The notes beneath the pieces were generated by a model. That model made no database searches, was not told the origin of the DNA, and worked only from the letters and a program-made list of their open reading frames with translations. This document shows positions 1-12,327 of a stretch of DNA of 64,000 nucleotides, piece by piece (position 1 is the first letter of the stretch; each line of letters opens with the position of its first letter). Source of the DNA: Plecoglossus altivelis (Eukaryota > Chordata > Actinopteri > Osmeriformes > Plecoglossidae); assembly GCA_036571765.1 (NCBI GenBank), contig BROE01000007.1, positions 1,581,895-1,645,894 on the forward strand. The letters run 5' to 3'. Made by a program: the position numbers and the translations under genes.

Positions 1-2149
1 TCCAACAGAAATAGGTTTTCAGCAGGTTTCTATATATCGATATTTTGCTGTTAAGTGACACTGTTCTGGCCGTCATCTTTTCTTTTTTCAGAGAAGTAAC
101 CTTTTTTACCCATGATGCAAAGTGCAACAGGCTGTCTAAGTCAGTCTTGTGTTAACCACTCATAGTGAAGCTTCATGCAACAGGTAAATTGAAGTGTCTA
201 TCGCAAGTCAGAGTTCAACATTGCATGGTTACATAAAATCTATTTTTATTCAACTGGCCCAGCGGTCGCTGTTCTAGTTGCTTGCAATTTTGCTCATTAA
301 CATTAACGTTAGAACAGTGACCCTAGGTCACAGTTTTTCATAGGCCATCAATTTCTGTACAGCACAGGCACTGAGACAGAGGCACAGATGTTGATTAAGA
401 TCCTTGTCAGTATTTATATAGATAGGCCAAATGTACCAAATATTGATTTCATCATGTTTGCCAGAGGGAATTGACCGTCTTACCCAATGTCACAAACACT
501 CCATGCAATGTTTCATCATAACGACTTCTGCAAGATGTTCATGTTCCATTCTTTGTTTTATACAGGACAGGATAATGCTTGTAACCGAGATATCCCCACC
601 CGCTCTTTCCATGTCTGCTAAAAACCTTGGGTCACAAAGCTGATGATCTTATTTCCATATTAGGTTGATTGACACATTGTGGAAACAGCCTACTAATACT
701 AGTGGAAACAACCTACGAGTTCTTTCTACTGGCCACATAACTCCCAAACCACACCAACACACTGTTCTATCCAGGAGGCATTGAATCTTCATTGTATACA
801 TATGCACACACTCAGCTCCATGGGTATAGAGTTCTATGGCATGTTTATGTAAGACTCTTTTTTTACACAGAGCGCACACACTGCTGCTCTTGTACGCACC
901 TGCGTTTTACCATCTACTCAACTGCCAGCTGTGTTACCTTGAGCTTTCATCTGCCCTCGTTAAACTCTTCCTGTTCAACAGGAAATGGTAGGTCAGCTGA
1001 CCATACAGTGCTTGTACACCTGCATCTCAGATTCCACTGGAACCTGTGGAAACAGTCCTGTTTTGATACCAGCGCATTATTGCACCCACCCGATAGTACT
1101 GACTGTTTTGTGTGCGGAGTAATGGTCCATGGGAAGGCCTACAACGTTTGCTGAACCTACTTGTTTTTGCCTTATTTCATCACTGTCTCAACCCCAGGGG
1201 CAGCTATGCCAATAGCACTTTGACTTTATAGTGTGGGAGGGCCCATAGATTTGAGTCCAGAATTCCCACCACTCCTCTCTCTTTCCCTCTCTTGCCCTCT
1301 GTCTTTCCCAAGCAATCTTAGAGGAGTCTGGGTTCATACAGAGAAGACTCTATACTGCGCTTCCATGGACACTGGCGTCACATGCCTCTCCAGGGATGCG
1401 ACTCTTCCTCCGCCACCCCCAAGTGGACAGTCCACTGAAGCCTTAGAGAGTTTCTTTCCTTGACACAAGGTTTCAACCCCATGATGTCATTGCTGGGTGT
1501 GTGTATGGAATGGTGTTGGTGGAGGGGGGGAGGGGGAGGGGGTGACTGGGTTGTCACGTGTCTCTGTAGCCAGAAGATTGAATGGCTTATCGCCTAAGCA
1601 GAGCTGGCTGGAGATCTGAGGCTGTATTTACTCCAGCAGAGCTAGGCTAGGCCCTGCTGTATTGGTGGAGGTGTCCACTTGCCTTTTGTAAAAAGCCAAC
1701 CATTGACGAAGGACACACACACCCCACATCTTATAATCCCAGCACTGATGGGAAGCCTCCAGGACTCAACCTGACTCACCAAATCATAATGTAGCTGCGT
1801 GTCAGTTTCCATGCTTTGACGTGAGCAGGCTTGCATGACTTTTACATGTGTCTCGCCCAAAAACTGAGAGGTTAGAGTGCTCAGCAATTGCAAGGACGTT
1901 TTAATAATGGATGCATGGCTGGCTGAGTATATGTTCTGAATTACAGAACGTTTTATAATAACACCGTGGGAAAGCATCAACAGAAATATCATCTTGATTT
2001 ACCTTAAACATCCACTGGTAACTATTGTGAAAGGGGATCACAACTAGAGAGATTGGCCACTAGGAAGTTGATGCACTAACATAATGTGTGACTGCATAAG
2101 CACAGTATTTCCATGGTATTATGCCACCCACAACACTTTCAGTGGTATA

Positions 2150-2190
2150 CCCAGTTCCTTGTAGAATGTGGGTTCTACAAGGAATCTGGG
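2150..2190. repeat. Imperfect hairpin, about 17-bp arms
   Basis: Arms at 2150-2166 and 2173-2190 (CCCAGTTCCTTGTAGAA and its complement) differ by one extra base, with a 6-base loop. The stem is too short for a typical miRNA precursor. It may be a small foldback left by a mobile element. Confidence 0.6.
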
Positions 2191-2577
2191 TTTAGACCAG
2201 GTAGTGTGTGAAATGCCATATCCTAGTAACCTAGGAAACGTAGCAAAACACCCAAATATTGTTTCACGTGAGAAAAAAGGAAAGAGTCTTCAAATGGCAT
2301 GTACAGGGCTGAAAATGTGGCTTCATGAGCTGCAGTACATGACTATTTTACTGTGACCATATGAAAAAGAGTCTTACGTCTGACCAAAGTAGACATGCAC
2401 AAATTGTCGCACAGTGAGTGAGCATGAGAGACTAAGAATCTAGCCAGGGACATACGTGCCCAAAAGAAATGCTGCATGCTGGATAGTTTGTTAGTTTCTT
2501 TGCAATGAGACTAAGTGAAAATCTTCAGAACGTGTAAGCCCAGCAACACATGGCTGCCAACTAGAATGAACAGCTCC

Positions 2578-2621
2578 ACCTGCATTGACATGGCCTGACA
2601 TCTGACCCTGTCAATGCAGGT
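2578..2621. repeat. Perfect 13-bp inverted repeat
   Basis: ACCTGCATTGACA at 2578-2590 is exactly complementary to TGTCAATGCAGGT at 2609-2621, with an 18-base loop. No function is assigned. It lies downstream of fam53b. Confidence 0.6.
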
Positions 2622-3730
2622 TCTAAGGGTTCTGGATAGGCAAAGAACCTTCCCCCTCCTGCTTATATCTCCAGTGCGGAACACAGACGGCTCTAATTTA
2701 TTTTACTGCTGATTGAGGGGTGAAGGTGGACTATCTGTCTCTTTCCACAGTGTGTTTGCATTTACAAGGTCCTGTTTAACCATTTCCCTCAGAAATACCT
2801 CACCCTAAATTAAAGTTCACCAGCAAAGTTGTCCTCATACCACCAGAAGACCTCTGTGCCAGTCCTTAACTGCAGATGGCAATATAATTCAATGAATGAA
2901 GAAAATGGTTTTTACGTGGATCAAGCCAACAGTCGTTCTGAGAATTCAAGCCTGGGATAACATAGCATGTCAGCCCCTCCTTAAAATGTCTCTTGTCAGT
3001 TTCAGAGTGACGGAGATGTACTGTAGCTCACACATTTGAGGAATGACTGAAATTATGGCAAGTCTGAACTACGAAGCCTAGTAGGCCCCTCAAGCCCGGG
3101 CTACATGCAGCTGTCGAAGAGAGCGAAAGACGAGAGCAGAGAAACAAGGAGGCAGAGATGACAAATATAGAAGACAGGGCAGAGCGATTCACAAAGGGAG
3201 GGGGAAGCAAAGAGAGCAGCGGAAAGCAGCGGCAGTAGCCCTGACACATGGCCCACATTCACAGCCACCTCTCACATCACGGTGCTCGTCAGAGAAAAAG
3301 CCCCTTTGTTTCCCAGCAGAGGGAGGGAGGCTGTGAGAGAGGTCTCTGGGGTGAACCAACGCTCTACCTCACCCCAGCTGCCATTTAACAGGGACAGAAC
3401 TTCCTAACCCTGTCCCTGCTGTTGTCCCTGGCCTGGCTCATGACTCCCCCAGTCTCGGCAGACAAACGCACGTCATCAAAGTGTATCCACCAAGGCTCCT
3501 CTGGTATACTGCTGCTTCCTGCTACTGAATTGGGTCACACTGCAGCACTGTCTTAACTACTAGTCAAACAATAACTTTCGAGAGAACATTGTGTTTGTTA
3601 TCCTAAGCCTTCCAAGGGCAATACTGTATCTGCTCACAAACATCTATGAGTTGCTCAGAAAAAGTAATTTCCTAATCGGAACCAGGAACAAAAATGACAG
3701 GATCTGACAAATGACACACTTAAAGCTGTG

Positions 3731-3736
3731 TTTATT
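3731..3736 (-). terminator. fam53b: Probable fam53b poly(A) signal
   Basis: AATAAA on the minus strand, about 690 bases downstream of the fam53b stop codon. This is the first canonical hexamer I found there, so the 3' UTR probably covers roughly 3715-4426. A longer 3' UTR using a more distal signal cannot be excluded. Confidence 0.45.
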
Positions 3737-4426
3737 TGTAAAGAAATATGTTCATGTTTTACATAGATATTTTTTTGTTACAAACTGTAAAAAGAAAGAA
3801 TATAAATGCTATTAGCATCACTAAGGTTCTCTCAAACAGAGGAGAAAGATGTTGGTAGCCCAAATGTTATAGTCTGTTGATGTTAAGCCCCAGCGGTATA
3901 CTTCAGGCAATAGGTTTGACTGTGTGCATTTACCATTAGACAAAGGAATGTACAGCATCTCTCCAAGTAGTCTCCATGCACATCATCATGTCCCCACTGT
4001 GTACTATTAAAGATCGTCACCAGAAACATCTGCTATCCCTAGTGTACAGAGCTGCGTATCCTCTCACTATCCAAGTACAGGTAATCGGGGGGAACAGAGA
4101 AATGCTTTAATAAGTCAAAACAACAGAGAGGTTCCTCAGCTCTTTACCTCACCCTCACCCCTCCAGAGCACGTGTACGTGTCCACCTTGTGCTCTTGAGA
4201 TACAGAGACATATTTGACACAGGCCCAACGAGAGCCTTTCTGAGCTCCTTCTCAAATGGTCTCCACGGTCTCCACAGTGTTTACAGTCAAAGCAGGTGTC
4301 TAGGCACTAGCTAGTCCACTTGCTTCCTCTTTTAAGACTACTTTCATGCTGTTTTTCTTCCTATACCACCTACAGGTTATCTTCTACCGCCTCCCCCCCT
4401 TACTCTAAGGGAACAAGGGTAGGGGT

Positions 4427-7400
4427 TCAGTTTCTCTCAATCTGCTCAATGTCAAGCTCGCCCCCCAACTGATCCCTTCTGGTGCAGCATAAGCCTGTCC
4501 ATACCGGCTCACGCTCCTTGCCATTGGTCGTCCCTACAGTCACGTCATGATGGCCTGGGGGGTCCGGGTCCAGGTCCTCGATGGTGAGGCATGACTTGGT
4601 GTCCAGCTTGACACCATCCTCTTTGGTGTCTGGAGGTAGGTCTGACCCCTGGTGGCTGGGAGGGTGGGAGTCTGTCTGGTTCTGGGTGAAGCTCCTGGCG
4701 ATGGGTGGGTCCTGGCTCGACTGGCAGCAGTCTTCCCCTGTGATCCCAGGACAGCTAAGGCTATGGAAGTTACGGAGTTTCTGTGGATCGACAAACAGAT
4801 CTGGTTTAGACTTTGGTACTTTTCAAGTACCAAACAGAAACGCATACCCAGATCCAAGTCAGGAGTTGAAAACAGGAAGGGAAACCTAACAAATATTGCG
4901 GACAGGCAGCTTCCTCCAATCGATCTCCATGGTGTTAGAATATTTGGTCATCAATTCTCTCCCTGTCAGAACCCTGAGCTGAACATAGGCTCTCACATCC
5001 TGCAAATACATTCTGCTGCAATGTTTTGTGAACATATGGAAGACCAACTGAGTTACAGTAAATTACTGGCTGTGAAATCAGAACCATACGAACAGAAAAT
5101 GACAGTGGTATAAATTATTTTAAAACTTTAACAGGAGAGCAACTGGTCGCAAGAAGGGAAAGGGAGGGAGAAATAACGAGAGTAAAAGAGAGATTAAGAA
5201 GCAGTGAGAGAGACTTTGGCAATAAGTGGGGGGTGGGGGCCATCATTCATATCACCCGGGCCCCTGGACTGCACAGTCCTGCCATTACCAGTGCACAATG
5301 AGTGCATACATCTGGGGCGCCATGTGAATTCCTCTGGTAAATCCACATGTGCCAGCAGCACAGCAGGCGTGTCGGCCCTCTCTACAGTTGGTGGCGTTCG
5401 CTGGAGCCTGGATCACAGAGGGCACCCTGCTTTCTGGACAGGTGGCCAGGGCAGCTGTCCCTGATGTTAGACCTCTGGAAGGGACCCCGAAGATCAGAAC
5501 AGGGGCCCCTCCATGTCACCCCCACCATCAACCTCACCTGTGCTACCACAGGGTTAAACGCACGGTTGGGGAATATACCACAAGCACACCGTGTCTCTTG
5601 TCTGCATCTTGAGAGGATGGACAAGCATGCCTAGGACACAACTGCGCTGGGAATAGTGGACACAAGATTCCCACAATCTGAAGGAGAAATGGAAACTCTA
5701 AGATGATGATCTCTCTTCTAGCAGCCCCGACGGCAGAGAAAGGCCTGTATCAGAGCTGCTGGAGATCAAAGCAGATCTATCTGCTGTTCCTAAGCTTCCA
5801 GTGACCATGCCCACTCCATAAAAACTAGTATGACATGTGCCACAGTACTGACGAAAAGCCTGTGTGGCAAAACACAAATCCTGGCTAGTCTTGCTCAAAC
5901 TAAAACCTTCATGTCAACAGAAAATTAATTTGTTGACAAATAGGAAACTGACTGTTTGAACTTAGTGATTGGAAAAAAGGAGATGAGAGGAAGGTGTTGA
6001 CTAGCTACCTAGGACTGAGCCCCACTCTCTCTCCGGATTCTTTACTTGCCGGGGATCCAGGGAGGTGACGTGGAGTGAAATAGAGCCCAAGAGCAAAAGC
6101 ACAGATCTCATCTAGAATGACCTTGAGTCCCCCAGGTCGATGGTGGCTTATCAATAGCTCATGAGCAGAATTTACAGAGATCAATAACTCTTCATTCAAC
6201 ACTCAACCACCTCCCCCCAATCTATAATCTCTGCTCCATCTGCTCTACTTCCTGACTTTCACATTCCCCCTCCCTCCCATCAACCCCACTCATGTGAGTT
6301 TTGGAAGAGATTTTCCTCTGAGCCTCACTTCTAAACCAAAGCCACTGAATACGGGATGGGAATTGATCAAATAAAGATTTCTTGGAAGAGTCATGTTGAA
6401 GCTGTTTAAGTACATTATATCCTGTGTAGACACTATGCAAAACCAATCCAGGAGAAGGGAAGGGTTAATGTTTGATTTGAATCCCAGAAGGATGACACAA
6501 ACAACAATGTAGATGGACTGGGACCCTGCATGATGAACAGCAGGAAATCCGCATTCTTAACAAACTTAGACCTCTAAATCTCGCAATGAAAACAGTTTTG
6601 TTTCCCTATGCGGAATACTCCTTTCTTCCCACTAACCAGGGCGGAGTGTAAGTGTGTGTGCGTGTTGTGGTGGTGTGTGGGTTAGCACTGCTGGCGTCAG
6701 AGAAGCCCTGATGTTCAGATGGAGATGAACTCTGAGTGACTCTCTCAGACAGGCCAAAGCCTGAGACATTTGCAGCCATGTGTGTTTGCGTGACACGAAA
6801 GAGGTGTGTAGGAGTCCTAGTGTGGGTAAACCCTTTTGAGAAGAGAAAAGCCTCAGAGATATGGCGTCTCGGAGCTGAGGCATCGTCATAGTATCAGACG
6901 ACAAACAGTCGTAGTCTCAAGCTGTTGACATGTCTGACAGTTGTCATGTCAGTCAGCACCAAAGATAGATCCACAGATGGATTCAGAGGTATGTCCCTTA
7001 GTTAAGGCTGATTTGGGGTCAAAGTATCCTCACACCTCTAGCCTATAGGTGCGTGCCTGTGTCTCTGGTAAGTCACTTTGCTTGGCCTCGTTAGACCATC
7101 TAGCCAAGGACTGTCATTAGCACCATATTTTTTTGTGAAAGGAAACTGTTGCTGAGAAAGGCATGACTCTGGACTCGATGACAACAGAGTTGTCTTCGCA
7201 TCGCCTGCAGAATCACTTTCAAATGAAGTGGATCGAGACTTGCGTGCGCACACACTGGCACTAACTTTTATATTGTTTTATTCAACTGACACTAAAGTGA
7301 CTTGAGTGTTCCACCTAACAGCTGATTGGCCAGGCCAGTGGCATGTCTGTTAACTTGTACACTGTTGTTCCTAACACTGTGACCTCATCCAGGCCCTGGG

Positions 7401-10400
7401 ACTGACTGTGAGGAAAATCTCAACCTTGAGGAGACAGTCTGAAGGTGACTTAACACACGATGTACATAAGTTGTAAACTTACTGACTCAAATGCAATGCA
7501 TTGGGAGCTTGATATTGTCTTTCTCCTATGGCTAAATTGGAGAACAAAAGGCTTTACTGCATTTACTGCAAGGTGTGTTTCATGACAATACAAGGGTTTT
7601 TCATATCCTTTGTATATGAAACATGACTAACAGGCTCACGTTTATAGATAGAATGAAACTCTTTTACTCTGGTGCTGATGAACCATGCTCTCCAACCCTG
7701 CAGTACTGACCTGGGTCATCTTAGCCAGGTCCAGGGAAGGCCTCTGCTTGTGTGTGTCGGCCGGTCTCCGTCGCTTCATGCCGATCTTTTTATGGTTCAG
7801 GACACATGGCTGCGAGCGGCTCCGCGCCAGTCCCCCCTGCCCTGCACGGCGCTCCAGCTCAGGGGTGGAATCTGGGGAGCTGGTCGGTGAGGGCCCGGGG
7901 ATCTCTTGGGGGAAGATCTGTTCGTGGGAGAGGTAAAGGGCCTGGGTTTGGGGTTCCGAGGAGGACGGGGAGAGGGGGAAGGAGGGTCCGAAACCGACGG
8001 AGGAGGAGGAAGAGGAGAAACCAGCCTGGGCGAAGCAGGGCAGCTCCAGGGTGTTGGAGCGGGCAGGCAAGCTGAAGCTGGAGCTGCGCTGCATGGCCGG
8101 GAAGCCTCCCTGGGGAAGCCCCCCTGCCAGGCCACGCTGGACGCTGCCCCCGCTATGGCAGCGCCTCTTCTCTACCGCCGTCCACACCCGCGAGCCCTGA
8201 GGACGCCAGCCGGACCGCCAGCTCCCTAGCTCGTCCGAGCAGGACAGGGAGCGGCACTGGCGTTTGCTGGGTGGAGCCGTGGTGGAGGTGGAGGAGGCGG
8301 CGGCCTCGGTCAGGCTCAAGTCCTGTAGGAGGCTGCTGATGGCACCCGAGGTGGTGCCCACCTCCAACCCCCAGTGAGTGCGTCTCTGGTGGACCTCGGG
8401 CAGCACATCCCACAGGCTCTCCAGGCTGGAGCCCACAGCATTCTGCTGCATGACGCAGCCCCTGCTCACGTCTCGCCACCTTCCCGTCTCTGCAAATACC
8501 ACCGGTAGATCGCTATTAGAAAAAAGTGTGAAACGCTTTCGAAAGACAGGGCCTCCTCTTTATGTATTTAAGCTTCCCCCTTTTTTTATCTCAGAAGAAC
8601 CCTTCCAGCAGATGTGCCATGAGAACCTTGCTCTTCTGAGAATAGAGAGGCTGGGAGCCAGACATAAACCCTAGGAACAGCAGCTCCTGGTGAATGGCTC
8701 TCTGCCATGACCTGGGGAGGCCTACTGCAATCCAGCCCTCTAAAATCTGTGGTGGCCATGGTGTGGAAACATCCAGTACATGCAGCCCCTGCTCTGAGAA
8801 ACACAGTGAGAGAGACACTGAGAACAGGAGAGAGCTCAGGGCTACCCTGTGTGTTAATATTGGTGCTGGTACTCCATTGTACTGGATGTGTCACACCTGG
8901 AGGAGGCTATGGCAGCTTTGTTCCCCCTGAGGTCCTCAAGCACTTCTTGGAGAAGAGGAGGGATCTGTCAGCAGACACATTGAAGAACACAGCTCAATGT
9001 CCGCTCTCCCCGAGCTGTTCCAAACAACCAAAGACATACTCGGCCTCCTGACAATCGCCTCTGATAAACATTCCTGGGAAGACACTTTATCGAGGCTGGG
9101 GAGGGTGCTGATGGCAGACAGCCTACAGGCTTTATAGCAGAGAAAACAAGCACAGTTCGAAATGGGTAACCTGGTTACAAGCTCAGATCGCAATGGCTCA
9201 GAGGTAAAGCTATCATCGAGCGGTCAGAAAACAAAAAATCCCCAAAATGCCTTTGGTCGGAGGAGCTGAAGGGAGAACAAAAGGCATTGTGCAGGACAGC
9301 TAGCGGGCTGCGGTGGGCGTGCTCTGCCAGGCATGGGGACTCATGCACCCAGCACCAGGCTGAGGCTTGCACAAACTCCCTATTGATCTAAGAATTGGCC
9401 GGGAAACGGGCACTGGGTTTAAAAGGGATACTAATCAAGATTGGGCTTCAGTCTGTTTTCCCAGGGCAGAAGACAGGCACGTGCCCAAAGCTTCTTCACT
9501 TTCTCTTTGAAATCCAGTTGACCGTTCGGTGATACATTCTCAGAAGTAAAAAGGCCCATTCAACTTGACAGATTCTGAAATGGTGTAATGGGCCTCAAGC
9601 ATATGGTGCGGTATCCAATGTGGCAAGAACAGAAAGCCTTTACAAAATGTTCACACAGACTAATTGACATCTCGGTACAAACACCTGTTAGACATAACAG
9701 CATCAACCATTGGACCATGTTACCTTACTGTGAAGTGATAATTCCCTTACCCCCACCAACTGTGCCTGTCACCAAATGTAGCCTTCCTAAAAAGCTGCTG
9801 ATAGGTGCCATAAGCGCATACTTCTAGTTTGTCTCAGTTTGCAATATTGAGTAAAGCCCAAAAAGTGACATCAATGAACAGGTAAGAACATAAGGAGTTA
9901 GGCTGTTGTAAGTCGGGATTGCTGATCAACACCGGAAGTTCTGGCTGCACCAACTCACCCTTGAGTCCACAAGAGAAAAGCGTTGTTCCCTGGCTCATGG
10001 TCTGCGTCTGGCAATGTGGAGGGGAACACACAAACATATTAGAAATATCTCTTAAAGCTGACTCTTAGGACCAAAGTAACAAAAAGTCCCCTCGACACAG
10101 CTCAAAACAGAAGACCTAATAAAAACTATATAAAAAAGGACGTTTTGTCTATTGCCTCCCTTCAGCCCTTTTCGCAGTCAATGCTGTCAACATAGATGGG
10201 TCTGTTAAAGCCTGCAGGACAAGGAGTGTATGTGTGGTATGGTACGGAACTGTGTCAACCAAGGGGGATTCATTTCACATAGGGATGCGCAAGGTGCCGA
10301 CTGTCTCCACATTTCATAAAGGGCGGGGGGTTGTGCTGCACGCACTTTTGTTTTGTGCGTGTGTGAAGGAGAATGGCTATGAGCACATTTCCTTCCGTGT

Positions 10401-10721
10401 CAGCACATGAGGGAGCTCCTGTTGATTTGGTAATGAATGGGAAGGGACAGGATTCAAACCAGATGATTCACCCTTGCAGGAATACCATTTAAGATTTTCT
10501 TATCTTATTTTCTTACTGGAGGATCACATCATTAAATTCCTAAACTTTAAACCACTGGTTAATTTGCCTGCTAATTAACCCGGCTCAATCTTCTGGAAAA
10601 TGAATACAAAGTTCATGAACCGATTGCTGAGAAATCATCTTACCAGCCCCAAATCTACCTCTTTGGACCTTACATCATCAGCGCTCTTCTTTTCCAGTGT
10701 TTTCTTGTAAATGATCACCAT
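4427..10721 (-). CDS. fam53b: FAM53B (Simplet) nuclear protein, four coding exons
   Basis: Coding exons on the minus strand are 10721-10644, 10001-9959, 8489-7711 and 4780-4427. The phases join cleanly to 417 residues, close to the human protein (about 422). The N-terminus (MVIIYKKTLEKKSADDV), the block LFSCGLKETGRWRDVSRGC with SLESLWDVLPEVHQ, a long Ser-rich centre, the basic cluster KKIGMKRRR (residues 274-282) and the C-terminal ELDIEQIERN are typical of the FAM53 family. The basic cluster matches the nuclear localisation signal expected of this family. The protein has no enzyme domain. Family knowledge: zebrafish Simplet promotes beta-catenin nuclear entry and regeneration growth. Exon 2 could start 6 bases earlier (10007) in the same phase. 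Neighbours zranb1 and ctbp2 support the B paralogue over A or C. Confidence 0.93.
4781..7710 (-). other. fam53b intron 3
   Basis: The donor is CAG|GTCAGT at 7711/7710 and the acceptor is CCACAG|AAACTC at 4781/4780. I see no further coding exon, RNA gene or clear transposon inside. Overlapping short open frames at 5200-5630 on both strands look like chance frames in GC-richer DNA. Confidence 0.7.
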
Positions 10722-10816
10722 GACAACATACATCTGTACCCAGACTGGATCCAGTGCATGCAATAAGGGTCGGAGGCCATCTTGGTGGGCATGGTGAGAG
10801 TCAGCCGCATCCTCAT
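10715..10816 (-). CDS. Upstream ORF overlapping the fam53b start codon
   Basis: The first coding exon of fam53b extends 5' to an acceptor (TTGCACAG|CATTGG) at about 10873. In this leader, six ATGs lie in one frame, the first at 10816. That frame ends at a TGA (10717-10715) which starts four bases into the fam53b coding sequence, giving a 33-codon overlapping upstream ORF. The frame stays open back to the acceptor (HWFELERHAFLDEPEVV...), so it could also be the end of a longer spliced ORF. Function is unknown; inhibition of fam53b translation is an inference. It could be chance, since the leader exon itself is predicted. Confidence 0.4.
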   Translation of the reverse strand: MRMRLTLTMPTKMASDPYCMHWIQSGYRCMLSW

Positions 10817-10873
10817 TTGTAGAACCACCTCAGGCTCATCCAGGAACGCATGTCTTTCCAGCTCAAACCAATG
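10722..10873 (-). other. fam53b: Predicted fam53b 5' UTR part of exon
   Basis: A clear acceptor (pyrimidine-rich tract, then CACAG) precedes 10873 and the segment runs uninterrupted into the fam53b ATG at 10721-10719. Earlier noncoding exons must lie upstream. One weak candidate is near 17255-17330, minus strand, ending AAAATT|GTGAGT, but I cannot prove the link. Confidence 0.5.
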
Positions 10874-12327
10874 CTGTGCAAACAAAAAACAAGCAAGGAT
10901 TAGAATTATGCACATATATGCATCTAAGCAGAGCAGGACATGACTGAACTTTGGGGGAGCCAGCATCTCCCTCAATTGACCCAACCTGTACTGGAAAGGT
11001 GTCTGGCAGTTAAGAAAGAACTCTGAACAATAGAGGTGGTTGAGCCTACAGCACAGTCACCGCTGTGCAAAAGTATCTTGCAGCTAACTACAAGAGTCGG
11101 GGTGAAGCATAGTGGAAAATCTGTGTGGTTTAACACTTCATTCTGGTGTCAAGTATGGAGCAAGTATCTCAGCACTTCTTGTACTTAATGCATTCTAGGC
11201 CAAGCATCGGCATTAGGCCTGTACAAGATTGTTTTCACAGTTGGAACTCTTGAGTTTATCTGCCCTCTATGACAACTTTCGATGCAATTTCCTTGACATA
11301 CCATCACAGTTGGTAATCTGAACCATGTTATTGTACTGAATGTCTATTAGTGATCATTGGTCATATGAGAAAGCGAGAGAGCGCAAGTCTCTCGCGAGTT
11401 TTCCACAGGAATATAGGATTGTAGCAGAGTAAAGTCAGAGTTGTGTAATTGAATCCTCAGGGGCTCGGAATAGCACTGCTGTGACCTTGTGGTTATCAAA
11501 ACAACCCCCTGCACATTAGCGCCGCATCGATGGCTGCAAACCAGCTGATTAGTGCCAGATGTGTATCTATGGAGCGTAATCAGAGTCTAATTAAAGCAAC
11601 ACTTCATAGATACAATTTGGGCGGATGGGTAAATGTAGAGGACAAGAGATTGTGGACAGAGTCTAATAAAAGCAGAGATAGAGATATGGACAGAAAGGAC
11701 AAAGAAAGAGAGAGACATATGGACGGAAAGGAGAGAGACAGAGATGTGGTGTGGTGTTCTTGAGACAAAAGCGTGCTGTCCCGTTGATGAGAAACGTGGG
11801 AAAACAGATGCCATCAGACCTTCAGGGACAGAAAAAAGGAGGAAAAATATAGAAAAGAAAATGGAATCACAAGACGCTGTGGCGAACTGCACTGGGCCAG
11901 GCTGTGTTTGCATGAAGCATATGACTTCCATTATCAAACACTTAGAACATCACAACCTCAACTTAAGAAACCAAGTCCCCTTTAAAAGACAACTTTTTCT
12001 TTTAACCCTAGAGTAAAAATACATTAATGGAATGTAATATTCTTGATTAAATTTACATGTGTGACTATGCTTCATTAAACTGGGTTAGAAATCCTTTCCT
12101 ATGAACGTCCAGTTACTGAAACACACGTGTCATCTACCAATTAAAAACGTCTAAAGAGAGAGGAGTAGGCAGTACAACAGATTTTAAAACTTCTTTGGCA
12201 TTTTTGAAAAGTGGTTTAACAAAATAAAGAAGAGTGCTCAGAGGGTGGGAAAAAAGTACAGGCAGTGGCAAGGAATTGGAGTTTCTCATGCAAGAACCAG
12301 AAGGTAAAACAAACGTGCAAGGCGTAC

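Larger units (their letters stand above)
1..3730. other. No gene seen; sequence beyond the fam53b 3' end
   Basis: I read both strands and found only short open frames without codon structure, splice context or recognisable protein similarity. The segment is mixed-composition DNA with a G-rich run near 1525-1545 and two short hairpins, listed separately. It lies past the likely fam53b poly(A) signal. In human the next gene outward is LHPP, but no LHPP exon is visible here. Confidence 0.6.

Noticed and set aside
2578..2621. Possible miRNA precursor
   Set aside because: The stem is only 13 bp with an 18-base loop, which is too short for Drosha/Dicer processing.
7672..8229. Long plus-strand open frames opposite fam53b exon 3
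   Set aside because: They are antisense shadows of a GC-rich coding exon whose minus-strand frame is clearly FAM53B.
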